DNA of 64,000 nucleotides, taken from Diploscapter coronatus (taxonomy: Eukaryota; Nematoda; Chromadorea; Rhabditida; Rhabditidae). Position 1 is the first letter of the stretch. Every line of letters starts with the position of its first letter. This document shows positions 35,045 to 47,154 of this stretch, one piece after another. The notes under the pieces are model-generated. The model did not search any database, was not told the origin of the DNA, and saw nothing but the letters and a program-made list of their open reading frames with translations. The position numbers were made by a program, and so were the translations under genes. The stretch covers positions 72,865,249 to 72,929,248 of the forward strand of contig OZ038423.1 in the NCBI GenBank assembly GCA_964036155.1, written 5' to 3'.

Positions 35045-38000
35045 ATGAACGGCACGGACGACGAGTCGGTGTGTCGTGTGACGAACCCGCAGAAAATGAA
35101 CGGCAGATCCGGTAGACAGGGCAGGAAAAGGTCGAGAAAGTTAATGTTTTTCATTTTTTCCTGAAAAGGGTTTTTTCTCTTCTTTTCAATTTTTAAGCCC
35201 AGCTTTTCCGGATCCTTTAATTTCTTCTAGAAAAAAGAAATTTCGAAAAAAAAACTTGAAAAGGCGAATTTTCAGACCCGCAATCCAAGTTGTGACCCAG
35301 AACGAGGCGAATGAGGAGCGAGAGATGCCTCACATCGAGAACAGCAGTGAGGATGACGATGGCTGGATGTCCGTCAACAAGGTCAAAAGGAAACTGACGA
35401 AGAGGGAGAATTTGGGCAGAACGAACAACACCGTGCCCGCAACTGGGGGAAGCACTAATGGAAAGGAGATGGGAACGAGAAATGGGCAGAGGAAAGCTAG
35501 CAATTCTAGTAATCAAGTACGTCCAGTAGTTTGGTTCTTTGAATAAAGCTCGACCGAGAAAATAGTTGGGAAAAGTTAGTTCTACGGAAAAGGGTTTACT
35601 TTTCAATTTGTTAAAGACAGTTTTCAGACCGCTCCATCATTCCGCCGGCCTCGCACTCCAGCCGGATCGAAGATTTTGAAACTCGGTATTTTTTCCTAGT
35701 TATTTTCAACGTTTTTATTCTTACTCAGACCCGATCGATTTCGACAAGTGCACGATCCTCAATTCGGAGCAGGAATTGGCTGTTCATGCCACCAAAGTTA
35801 AGGAGGTTGGGTTAAAACAGCTTTTTTATTTTGGTTAATTTTGTATTTCTAGATGAAGAAATGGCTGGACTCTGCCTTCGAATTCGACTCGAATCGGGGC
35901 CAATCCAAATGCCTGCTCATTGCCGGTCCTTCAGGAGGGGGTAAATCTTTAAAAATTGAAAGTGCAACACATTTTGATGTGCAATTTCTTTTCTTTCAGG
36001 CAAATCGACGGCGATCGAGTTGCTGTGCCGTCTGCGGAACATCGAGTTACTCGTCTGGGAGAGCGAGTTTCTAACGCAACTCGAAGAGGACGGATTCGAT
36101 TCTACCGTAATCTTTTTTTCACTTTTAAACAGTATTCTGATTTTTGTCGTAATTTAGAATATTATTAGAATTTTTGGAGAACAATACTTTGCAGGACGGC
36201 AAAAACGAGTTGGAAGTGTTCTTTCGCTTCCTGCGCCGCTCGCATCGCAGCTTCACGCAGGAAGCCAGAAGGAACACCCTGCTCTTGGTCAGCTTTCTGC
36301 CCGATGAGGCGTTCAAGTGAGCGAATTATTTTGAAATTTGAAGTTCTTTATTTCCGAAAAAATGTATGTTATGATTTTCAAAAAAAGGGTGTGTGCAGAT
36401 TTATCTACTTTTTAAGTTGGGATAAAATTACAAACACCCTAAATGTTTCAAAACGAATGAATTGCGATGTTTTTTTCCAGAAACGTGTCCGACTTTCGCT
36501 CGCAACTGCAGTTGTCTCTGCTCTCCGCTCGGCATCCGATCATTTTCTGCTTCTCCAACATTTCCGCCTGGGAGATCTCGCACAAACGCATTTTCACCAA
36601 GGAATTCATCAGTGTTAGTTTTTTTTTCTAATCTTGTTGGTTTAAAAAGGCCAATATTTTCATGACGCATTTTCTAAACTCGGTTTTTAGTCAAACTAAA
36701 ACATAGAGAAACTTTCCTTTGCGAAAATCATATCTTCATAAAAGAATGTTCTTTAGAAGCGAGATGAAATATTTTCAGGACTGTCAAATCGCTGAGCTAA
36801 ACATGAACGCGTGTGCAACGACAATGATGAAGAAGGCGATCAAACGGGTCGCAGAGAAGTGGATTGGATTCGACCTGCCTGCAAACACACTCGATAAAAT
36901 TGTTGAAGTTGTAAAAGGTAAACTTTTTATTGGGGATTTTTTTTTAAAAATTGATCTAATTTAGTGGAAATTAGGCTAATATCTCAATAAGATTCTAGTT
37001 GAATTGATACGCTATTGAGTAAAGGATAAAGAGAAGAAGATCTTCCATGAGTTTATTCTGAACCCGAGTTATTTTTGATGTGAATTGATATTTTCAGGCG
37101 ATCTGCGTTCAGCGATGAACATCCTTCGAATGTGTCCGCGAGGCGACCGGGGAACGGCCAAACAACTGCTCGATTCCCACATTTCGGCTGATCAGGATGA
37201 TGTGAGATTTCTTTCTTTTTTCTTTAAATGTTGAATCTGACAAAAATGTGAGAAAAAGTCGACTTATATTTCTTCTTAAAAGATCGATCTAATTTTGTGG
37301 CCACTAATTTTCATCCCAAATTCCTTTGTTGATAATCGTCCTACAGTAATTTGAAAATAACGAATATTTTCAGTCATTCCACATGATGGGTCGAATTCTA
37401 TACGCGAAGAGACAGGGCTACGGCTCTCAGGATGAGTGGCCTGTGCAGAGGCCGCCTACTGAGGTTGGGTTCTAAAAAATACAGTAATCATTGGAATTTG
37501 TATTTCAGCGTGACGTCAACCAGATTCTGGAGATGTCAACGATGACGCCTTCCAGAATCGTCGAGTTCCTCCACGAACATCATCTCGCATTCTCACCCAA
37601 CATCAAAGTATACTATAGTTTCTATAAACAACGATTTTCTAATTTTAGCGTGAATTTGATTTTAGTCTATCAAGCACTGTATTTCTGTTGGGCTGAAAAA
37701 TGACCTGATGTTTCTTTTGAGATTTAAAGAAATATTTCCAGTCAACCTGCAAGATTCTGAACACGATTTCGGCGATGGACTCGACAACTTCACATTGGGA
37801 AACCAGAATGCGCGCTGATGATGAATATAATTCGCAGGTTAATTTGGAGATTATCCTTTCCCTTGAAAATAATGAGTTTTTTTCAGACAGTGGCTCGCAC
37901 GATAATGTATCACAATTACCCGCCGGTCGTTCCAAGAGATTGTTAGCTTTTATATCTTTACTTTGCACAATTTTAAATTGAACATTTTGAACGTGTAACA

Positions 38001-38932
38001 TTTTCTAATTTCTGTATTTTAAATTCAAAATGTGTTTCAGTCTGCCGTGGTCGACTTTACGCGTTCCACAAGCCCAAATGGTGGACGTTGGATAAAGAAA
38101 TCGGGGAACTGAAAACGTCGCTCAGAGAGCTCACTAATGTCAACGAGCGAGGATGGATGCCTATGTCGTGAGTTTTTTGTTTTTAATTTTTTAAAAGACG
38201 ATTTGTACATTTTCCAGAAATTCTTCGGCAATTCGTAAATAGCGTAATGACGGGACTTTTGTAAGAAATAGGGATTGGAGAAAAGTGTGGGAAAGATGGG
38301 TTTCATCATTTCGTCATTTACGAGTAGCCGACTTATTCTATTCGTTTGAGTATACTGAAGAACGAGAAAGGCGAACAAGACTAGTCAGACTAGCGAGAGA
38401 AATTCATGATCTCAGAAAATTTGTTTGAAAGTGATTTCTGAAAGAAAGATTTTGCAGAATGTCCGAATTGGTGAAGATCCCTCATTTCTACGGCCGAATG
38501 CGTTGTTTGGATCATTTGACTCTACAGCTTGTTAAACAGGTCAAAATTGTATTTAAAGAAGAGAAATTATAATAAAAAAAGTTCGGAAAAAGAACGTTCC
38601 ACGATAACAGCGATGACTAATTCATCATTTTGAGTACTTTGATATTTTGTTCGATTAGAAAATGAATTTCAATTTTCCACGTCTTTTATAGCTTCCAAAA
38701 AATTTCATATTTTCAGCCCCTGCGCCCGCAATGGACGTCCCGCAATCTCGTTACAGCATTTAGTTCGCTGCAATTCGGCAGGAAACAGTCGAGTTTCGCA
38801 CTGAAGGCCTTGGAAAGGGCCGAGAGCGATTTGAGTGACGAGGAGACGTGGCACGTCACGGATTCTGAAGAGGAACTCGACTCCTTCGACGATGAACCTG
38901 TCGTCGTCGTCAGGAAGAAGACCGAACAATGA
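35045..38932 (+). CDS. hpr-17: RAD17 checkpoint clamp-loader subunit
   Basis: 17 exons: 35045-35130, 35276-35516, 35628-35685, 35729-35805, 35853-35940, 36000-36106, 36195-36316, 36481-36613, 36779-36917, 37098-37201, 37374-37463, 37509-37607, 37742-37837, 37887-37941, 38041-38167, 38458-38539, 38717-38932; 639 residues. RAD17 with RFC2-5 loads the 9-1-1 clamp at damaged DNA and supports ATR signalling in the nucleus. Evidence: Walker A GPSGGGKST (residues 179-187) split by an intron, RHPIIFCFSNISAWE, the sensor-2 segment GDLRSAMNILRM, and PRDFCRGRLYAFHKPKWW. The Walker B position reads LLLVSFLPDE and lacks the usual acidic pair. The N-terminus is Ser/Lys-rich and disordered, and the C-terminus is acidic. 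The ATG follows a TTCCAG acceptor, consistent with trans-splicing. Intron 15 carries a MITE. Confidence 0.9.
38227..38329. repeat. MITE-like element, family 1 (copy D), in a RAD17 intron
   Basis: Left arm GGCAATTCGTAAATAGCGTA and reverse complement of the right arm GGCTACTCGTAAATGACGAA. The arm start GGCAATTCGTA equals that of the element at 151-335, and the interiors share AAGAAATAG, GTGGGAAA and TCATCA. It is shorter than copy A (103 against 185 bp). Confidence 0.6.
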
Positions 38933-39913
38933 GTTAGGAAAATTTCCTTTCCCTATAAAATATTGAAAATTTGCTCTATCTATTAATTTTTGTATTTGAA
39001 AAGTAGTCTTCTAGTCCAAAGTCGTTACGGTAGTTTATTTCCTTAGCTTTACTCGTATCTTTTCCTGGGTTTCTTTTTTTTTTTTAGAAAATCGGTATTT
39101 TTTAAAATTCTAAACGAATTTATTTCTTTTCGAAATACCGATATTTATCATTTAGTTTTTTTATTTTCGAGCTCTCAACGAACCATTGGAATGTGCAAAT
39201 TTCAAGTCGATATGCAAAAATTTTGAAACGTATCTATTTTTCTTCTGAAAACTTGCAACCTTTCAATACACAAAGTTCCAGGTTTTAAGCATTGAAGAAA
39301 ACCCCAGACTTTCAATTCATGAGGCTTGGAACACTTGAAATGTTCATTTTGTATTTTTGTAAAATTTATACGGTTCTTTGTTAACGAGAAAGCATGTAAA
39401 ATTTCGTGGACTGTGTAAATTTTCTAAAATGACGGCCTTATTTCATGCGGGTGTCATTGGAGTCCTTCTTTATGGGTTCAAATTCAAATCAATTTTATCG
39501 TTGATTCTTTTTCCCAGCTACGGATAATTTTCTTTTCCTCAGTTGTTTTCAAATCCTTCACTTTTCCAACATCGATCTTTCTCTGCGCTGCCTTTGCAAT
39601 ATTGCCGGCAAAACTCCGCCCAACGGGTATTCCCCCTCTTCGTTCTTTCTTCATCCAGAAACGTCTTTAAAATTTATTCCAATTTTTCTTTGGAAACTAT
39701 CTTTCCCTAATTTTTGTTTTTCTTTTTCGAGTGCAAATTTTCTAAAAAATTCTCGAATTTTTCTATTACATTCAATAAATAAGTCGTTTGTAAATATGGG
39801 GATTTTAGGGGGTTCGAATTGTGAAAGATTCGGTTTGATTCCGTGAAAAATTTCTTTTCTATAATTTTATTGATGTTTTGGAATTATCGATTTTTCAGCG
39901 TCAGTCAAGCGAC

Positions 39914-42900
39914 ATGCTGCCCGTGCAGATTCTCAAGGACAGCGCTCAGCAGGAGAGGGGCGATACGGCTCGGTAAATTTTAAGGAAAATGACGATTCAT
40001 TGATTTTTAAGAAGATTTTTGGAAAGTTATATTTTAATTGTTTTACTGAAATACTCGCCAAAGATTTCTTTTTTAATAAAATGGACAATTTGGATATCCC
40101 ATAACTTTTGTAAGTAATATGCAAGAACAAAAGTGTTTTCCTACTCGCTTCACCCAACATCAAGTTTTGTGAAGCTGCTGGATTTCTGCATTTCTGACTG
40201 CCTAATTTTTTCCAATTTGAAAATTTCCAGATTGAGTTCGTTCGTGGGCGCAATTGCCATCGGAGATCTCGTTAAGTCGACTCTCGGTCCCAAGGGAATG
40301 GTGAGGATTTTAATAAAATAAATATTTTAGTTTTGGAAACTAGAATGTGCCACCAAAAATTAGTTTTCCTCTTAAAATGTTCTAAAATTGACATTTTTCA
40401 GGACAAAATCCTGATCAGCGGAAATGCGGACAACCAGGGCATCAAAGTGACGAACGACGGAGCGACCATCCTCAAGTCCATCGGGGTCGACAACCCCGCT
40501 GCCAAGGTTCTCGTTGGTAAGCAAATTCGGTAATAGATAAAAAAAAAACAACCCTTTGTACCGCTGTTTATTTCTCACTCGTCAAAATCTATTAAATCAC
40601 GCGGGAGAAATTTATCTAATTTATTTTCTCATTCAAAGTTGTATATTTTAAGAAAAATACTATTTGTAGACATGTCAATGACCCAGGACAACGAAGTCGG
40701 CGATGGCACTACTTCTGTGACTGTGCTGGCTGCTGAGTTGCTCAAGGAGGTTCGAATTTCCCCTCAAACTTACAAAAGAACGCCGCGCTTTTTCTGCTTT
40801 ATTACGGAATGACTTTCCATTGAAGAATGGTCAAATTCAATGGAAAATGCCGCTCGTTCCATTCTTCCGTCATACTGCTGTTGCCATTCTCCCTTGATTT
40901 TTTAGCTTCTGAAATTTAGGCCGAGCGTCTTGTCAACCAGCGCATCCACCCACAGACCATCATCAGCGGCTATCGCAAGGCGCTCGTCATAGCACAGAAG
41001 GCGCTCAGGGACTCGGCTACTGAATCGGGGTAAAATTTGTTCGAATAATTTTGCAAGAAACGAAATTTTAAGTTCGAAACTGCGTGAAGACCTGATGAAG
41101 ATCGCGTGCACGACGCTGGGCTCGAAGATCCTCAGCCAGCACAAGGAACACTTCGCAAAACTCGCCGTCGATGCAGTTCTCAGATTGAAGGTGGGGAATT
41201 TTCTTCCGGTTTCTCAAAAATCGACGCAGCAAAAAGTATTTTTCGAGAGATGGAGAAAAGGTGCATGCGCTTTTCCTTTAAAATGACATTCCTGCGGATC
41301 GAGTTTTTGAAAAGTCTTATTTGTTTTATTTCTAAATAAACGATATTTCAGGGCTCCGCGAATCTGGACGCGATCAACATCATCAAGAAGCTGGGTGGCT
41401 CAATGCACGAGTCTTATCTGGATGAAGGTAAGTCTTGAATGTTTCAAAGGTTAAAAAATCAATTTCTAACAGGTGAATTTCTTCGAAAATTATCTTTTTC
41501 AAATACTTATTCTGAAAACTGAATGGGAAGCCGGATTTTTTTCAATGAATTTTAGGCTTCCTTTTGGAAAAACTTCCGGGAATGTACCAGCCGCGTCGGA
41601 TGGAGAACGCGAAGATCCTGATCGCGAACACGCCCATGGACACGGACAAGGTCAAGGTGTTCGGCTCCAGGGTCAGGTTAGTAACTCAACGATTCAAATT
41701 CCTTAGGATTTCGAATTCAATGTTCAATCTAACACTAACCTTGACAGAGAGCTATGAGTTTGATTGCAGGGTGGATTCCGTGGCCAAAGTGGCCGAATTG
41801 GAAGCAGCTGAGAAACTCAAAATGAAGGAGAAGGTGGGAATTTGATAATTCGATAATTCTATCGGAAACTTTGAATCTCACAATTGTGTATGTTTCCAAG
41901 TATCTATTTATTATTAAAGTTTAGAAGCGAGTGCGAATGGTTTCGAATAATTTAGTGATCGATAGAAATAGTTTTAAAAATGATAATGTTTCAGAACTAT
42001 GATATTACGAAAAATTTCTTTCATTCAGGTGGACAAAATCATCAACCACAAGATCAACGTGTTCATCAACAGGCAGCTCATCTACAACTACCCCGAGCAG
42101 CTCTTCGCCGATGCCGGCATCATGGGCATCGAGCATGCTGATTTCGAGGTAACTTTGTTATACAATTTAAGAATTTGCAGTTTTCTTCAATTTGCAAAAA
42201 AATTCTTTATCTTCAAAGTTGCTGTGTCTCAATGAGCATTATTTGATTCGTTCACTCTGAAATAGCAATTATAAAATGTTTTATCGTTTATCATTTTTAT
42301 TTAAAAGACAAGTTTTCTGAAACATATCAAGTCTAAATTTTCAGGGTATCGAGCGACTCGCTCTTGTTTTGGGCGGGGAAATCGTGTCGACCTTCGACTC
42401 GCCCGACACAGCCAAATTTGGTCACTGCGACCTGGTCGAGGAAGTCATGATTGGCGAGGACAGACTCCTCAGATTCAGTGGAGTGCCGCTCGGTGAGACG
42501 ATCATTCCTGCAAATTGGAATAAACCATTTGGACTTTCAAAAATGCACCCCTTACTTTTCCCTGGGTGGTGATATTTTTCTAACAAGGGAGCTAACTTGA
42601 GGTCGGGTTGAGTTTTGCGATGAAACGACTGCGTAAAATTTCCTTCCAAAACGAGAAAAGAAAAAAGAGCGAGAAATAGCGTGCTAAATGAGGAGAGTTA
42701 GAAAAATGACAACTTCCAATTTGATCGAATCCATAGCATTTTATACGAAAATTGGCATCGTTAATTTGTACCAACTTGTACTCATTTCTTATTTTAGTTC
42801 AGTAGCCTATAAAAATTACACCATTTTCGACTTATAAAATTCTGCTTTCGAATGAACGCACAGATATCATCGCAAAACCACCAGATCTAGAGTGATTTCT

Positions 42901-44203
42901 CCCATAAAGAAATTCTTTTTGCAGCTATTAGATCTACTAGATTTTTTCTTCCGAAATTTCGAAAGAATCTCATGGATTAATCTGTAGGTGAGGCCTGTTC
43001 GGTGGTTCTGCGCGGCGCGACGCAACAGATTTTGGACGAAGCGGAACGTTCTCTGCACGACGCGCTGTGCGTGCTCGTCACCCACGTCAAGGAGGCCAAG
43101 ACCGTGGCTGGCGCAGGGGCTTCCGAGATTCTCATGAGCACTGCTGCCGCTACTGAGGCTCAGAAGGTTTTTTTTAAAATAAAATCAAGAGTTACCAGCA
43201 ATGCATTTAAAATCTTATTGATACTAGTGAATTTGGTCATGAAAATAACAATTAGGAAAAGTGATAAGAATCTTCTTCAACAAAATCTGCCTTTACAGTT
43301 GGTGATAAACTGAAAGAATCCGGAATACATTTGATTTTTATTTTAGGTCGCCGGCAAAGAAGCCCTTGCGGTGGAGGCCTTCGGCCGCGCCCTGGCGCAG
43401 CTGCCGACGATCATCTGTGACAACGCGGGACTCGACTCGGCTGATTTGATCACTCGACTCAGGGCCGAGCACGCCAACGGAAATCACAGCATGGGAATTG
43501 GTAAGGAAATTGGCATTTCTTTTTGGAAATAGTCGGAATAGAAATTACATTCCTGCAATATTTTACTATGTTTTATACTTGACTATTGAAACACACTTTA
43601 AATAATGAATGAATTTTGAGTCAACTTTTTTGGGTTAAGAAAATTTATCTAAGAATCAAGTGATAGACGCGAAGAATGATAATGATATTGTAGCCGTCCG
43701 ATAAATTGACTCTCGAGATTAGCGGTCAAAATTGGCATGCAACTAACCTGACGTTGCCTCGAGAGAAGTATAAATAGCGGCTAATGATGCTCGCAATTTC
43801 TTTCCGCATCAGCTTTACAAATTTCGGTTGTTTCCTGATCGATAATGACAATTCTTCGCCTGGCTATTTATGCTCCTCTCGAGACAACATTCTATTTATT
43901 GTATTCCAATTTTGAAAGCGATCAACTTATCGGGCGGTTACAATAACTATTCTGACAGGCTTTTATTTTATACCTCATTTGGAATTTTAGTCTAATGTTC
44001 TCCATCAATTTCCAAAAGTGCGTAATTTAGACGTGGAGAAAGGCCAGGTTGCTGACGTGACGGCGCTGGGCATTCTGGAGTCGTTCAACGTGAAGATGTG
44101 CATGGTCTCCTCGGCTGCAGAGGCTGCAGAGCAGATTCTCAGAGTCGACGACATCATCAAATGCGCACCCAGGGCCAGGGCCAGGGACAACAGACCTTGC
44201 TAA
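39914..44203 (+). CDS. cct-2: T-complex protein 1 subunit beta (CCT2)
   Basis: 14 exons: 39914-39972, 40231-40300, 40402-40516, 40670-40749, 40920-41029, 41073-41190, 41352-41427, 41556-41676, 41770-41833, 42029-42148, 42345-42492, 42988-43166, 43347-43500, 44031-44203; 528 residues, normal for CCT2. CCT is the cytosolic chaperonin folding actin, tubulin and WD40 proteins. Seen: [12 protein letters not shown], the nucleotide-binding [10 protein letters not shown] and [14 protein letters not shown] (GDGTT at 92-96), [22 protein letters not shown], and the C-terminus ending [12 protein letters not shown]. The order of motifs and beta-subunit-specific text leave little doubt. A TTTCAG acceptor stands 13 bp before the ATG. 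Intron 13 contains a MITE. It follows RAD17 on the same strand after about 1 kb. Confidence 0.98.
43688..43943. repeat. MITE with nested inverted repeats, in a cct-2 intron
   Basis: Outer arms: left TTGTAGCCGTCCGATAAATTGA, right (reverse complement) TTGTAACCGCCCGATAAGTTGA. A second, inner pair matches over about 28 bp: GTTGCCTCGAGAGAAGTATAAATAG against GTTGTCTCGAGAGGAGCATAAATAG. The whole 256-bp unit can fold into one long hairpin. Flanking AT/ATA could be a short target-site duplication. Confidence 0.65.
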
Positions 44204-47154
44204 ATGGTAAGGGAAAGGAAAGATTTATGAATTCATTGGAGGTTTAAAAAGTTAGTGGCGGCTAAAAGTTGGGAGCAATTATGGCTGTAAATTCAGTATG
44301 CTAGGTTCAATTAATGTAGAACAATTTGAACGAAACCCAGCAGTAATCCACAATTCAGTGAAAGGAATATAAAATGCCATTCAAATTGAACCACGATAGT
44401 TGAAGCTACTAGCCTGCGTTAATAACTACAATTGCTTCAAACTTATGGCCTCTAGTACATGTTTAAAATGCAATTTTAAGTTTTCTTTTGAAAGCTTTGC
44501 CGAAAAATGATCGTCTCTTGTTACTTCTAGGTTGAAAATTTTCATTAAACCTTCATAAATTCAGAAATCCCTTCTTTTTCTTCCACCAAATCAAATTTTA
44601 GCTCATTTTCTAATTTCCCTTCGCTTACACGAGCCGTTTTGCAGTCATTCGTTTTGTTGATTTCTTTTTTCAGCAATGATGATTTTCTCTTTTCATTTTT
44701 ATTCGTTTTGTTGAATTTTGAGTGTTGATTTTGGCAATCATTGTTTTCTTGTTGTGTGGTTTTTGCCAAACTTCTTTTCAGAAATTGTTCTTTTAGCAAA
44801 ATATTCTTTAAAAATTTCACTGAAATCTCAAAATCTGAATTTAGCTTTTCAACGTTTTTTTCCGTTTTTCCTAAATCCGGAAAATTCCGTTTTACCATTC
44901 TTTTTCTTCTCCTTTTTTTCGAGCATCTCAATTTTCACCCGAAAAAGCTTCATTTTACAGTCCTTTTCTCTTTTCCCTGGTTTTCTCCTTTTCAAGCTTT
45001 GAAACCTTCGATTTTCCCAATTTCTATTTCAATCCCTTCCAGTTCATTTTGAACGGGAAATTTTTCGATTGTTGTTGCTTTTTGATTTTCTCAGAAAATG
45101 AAAGTTTGCTGTTTTAGAAAGTGCAAGCTTGAAGAAGATACATTGAATCTTACGAATATTTGAGCAAAATGAGTCATTTAGGATGGGACAATTATTTAGA
45201 TTCAGACAAAGCTATGATGGAATACAATAATCATTACAAGGAGTTACGTTTTTCTAATATTGACGTGAAGCATAATGTGCTGGGTAAACTGCATTAGAGG
45301 AGTAAAAGATTATTACTGCTGAAAAGTGGCCTGAGCCGAATTTTTTCGTGGTGTCTATTGTATGGTCCTGCTTTTTCTTAATATTTCGTACTTTCTGATT
45401 CTTTTCTCCTCTATCAAGCACCCAATTTCTAAATTTTTCGGCTTCTTTTCCTCTATCAAACCTTCTTTCTCTAATAACTCCTTCTTCTCCTAACTTTCCG
45501 TTTCTTTTTCTCTCTGATAATCACTTTCTCTCTATAATTGTCTTTATCATTTTCTTTCTCCTTCTCGAGACTTTGACTAACTTTCTCTATGCTCTCAGAA
45601 TCGCAGAATCGGAAAGTTGTGTCAATAAAGTGACCGGTTAGGGAGCTGACAGTCATTCATTCATTCAGCCAGTCAGGTAGAGAATGAATGCAGGGGGCAA
45701 GAAGCTGACAAGTCAGGCAGAGGGGAGGGAATGAAAAAGCACAATCAACAGAAGCAGTGATAAGGAGCGGGAAATTCAGTAAATCGGGTTATATAAATCG
45801 TTTAAAAACGACAATTTGATAGCAATGGAAAGATATCACGAGATTTTGCATATTTCATTTTAAAAATTGTCATACGGAATGAAGCGCAGAAGCAGAGGAA
45901 TTTCTGTTTTTTCCCACATTTTATCTCATTCAATTCAGTTGATTTTCTTATTTTTCGTCCAAAATCACTTCTTCGCTCACAATGAGCTCGAATTTTTGAA
46001 GGGGAAGTAAGAAATTCGACCGAACTGAGAAAGGCAAAACGTGGAAATGGAAGATTTTTGTCCACAGCTTCTACGCTTTGATGTCATATTCAAAAATTTC
46101 ACTAAATATGCATCAATTCTCCTGCCAACTATTACTTCATCGGAATAAAACGATATCGGTGAATAGAGGAAATGAGCGAATTTCGGTGAAACTTGAAATA
46201 TCATGGTGAAATACAGAAATTAAAACGACGATTTGACAAAATTTTCTAGCAGAAGAACGTGGACCTTATCTCATGTTCATTAATAAAGAAAAGTTCCATG
46301 CACAACGATTATAAAACGTTACTGACCGGAACTAAAGTATTATACTGTATCGATTTTGAATTTGAAATATTTCGGACATGTCCTTTCTCTTGTGTCTGAT
46401 TATGAATAATTCTGAAAGATTCTAAATAATAGCACGCCGCTTTCTTCCTTTGTTGACAAACATGGTAGAGTTATATGGAAAGGAACAGAAGCTCGAGATC
46501 ATTGAAAACTACAAAAATGCACGTCATGAATAAGTTTCAGCAAATGCACATCTATTCACGTCAATTCCGAAAGAAACAACCTTGTTTATTAGTTTCAAAC
46601 AATCCTCAAAAATCAGATTTTTGCACCATCCTCTTCAAATGCCTGTTCTGATCAATTCCGTCCCGTTCCGTTTTCTATCGATTCAGCTTGATCACTTACC
46701 CCTTTCTCTCTTCAATTGAGCCCATGCCCCTAGGCTCTTTCCTTCTTTTCCTTTCTCTTTTCGAGAGTCGTCTGTCTGTGTCCCCTCCCTCTCAAATCAC
46801 CTCACTATTTCCTCTATCTTACTGTTGCTTCTGCAGAATTCGTCTTCCCTCGAGCGTTGCGCCTAAAGACCTCAACTGGCTTGTGTGTTTGAGGAGAAAG
46901 ATAGGGCAATTTGAGAGGGAAAAAGATGGAGAGCACTCTGTTGCGCAGCTTCGTTTTAGGTGCACTCTCTAAGAGAGGGAGTCTATTTTCTGCTTCTCTA
47001 ACCTGTCCCCTTTCTCCTCATTCTATTTCCCTTTCTCTGCTTCTTTGATCTCTCTCTTCGTTTTTCAGTGTCTCGATCAACGTGTACCGGTCCTGCAGCA
47101 TCAGAAGCGTATCGACCCGAGGACGTAACCGTCTGTTTCTGACCACAGACCGAC
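44204..47154. other. Intergenic stretch between cct-2 and the PLPPR-like gene
   Basis: No recognised gene. One 128-codon Lys/Glu/Asn-rich open frame on the minus strand (44545-44931) overlaps long frames on the other strand in a T-rich tract. It may be chance and is treated in the findings. The last part holds the 5' region of the PLPPR-like gene; a TTTTTCAG acceptor at about 47070 precedes its first ATG. Confidence 0.5.

Noticed and set aside
46462..46533. 23-codon ATG frame MVELYGKEQKLEIIENYKNA, resembling a transposase N-terminus.
   Set aside because: Too short, with no continuation in any frame.
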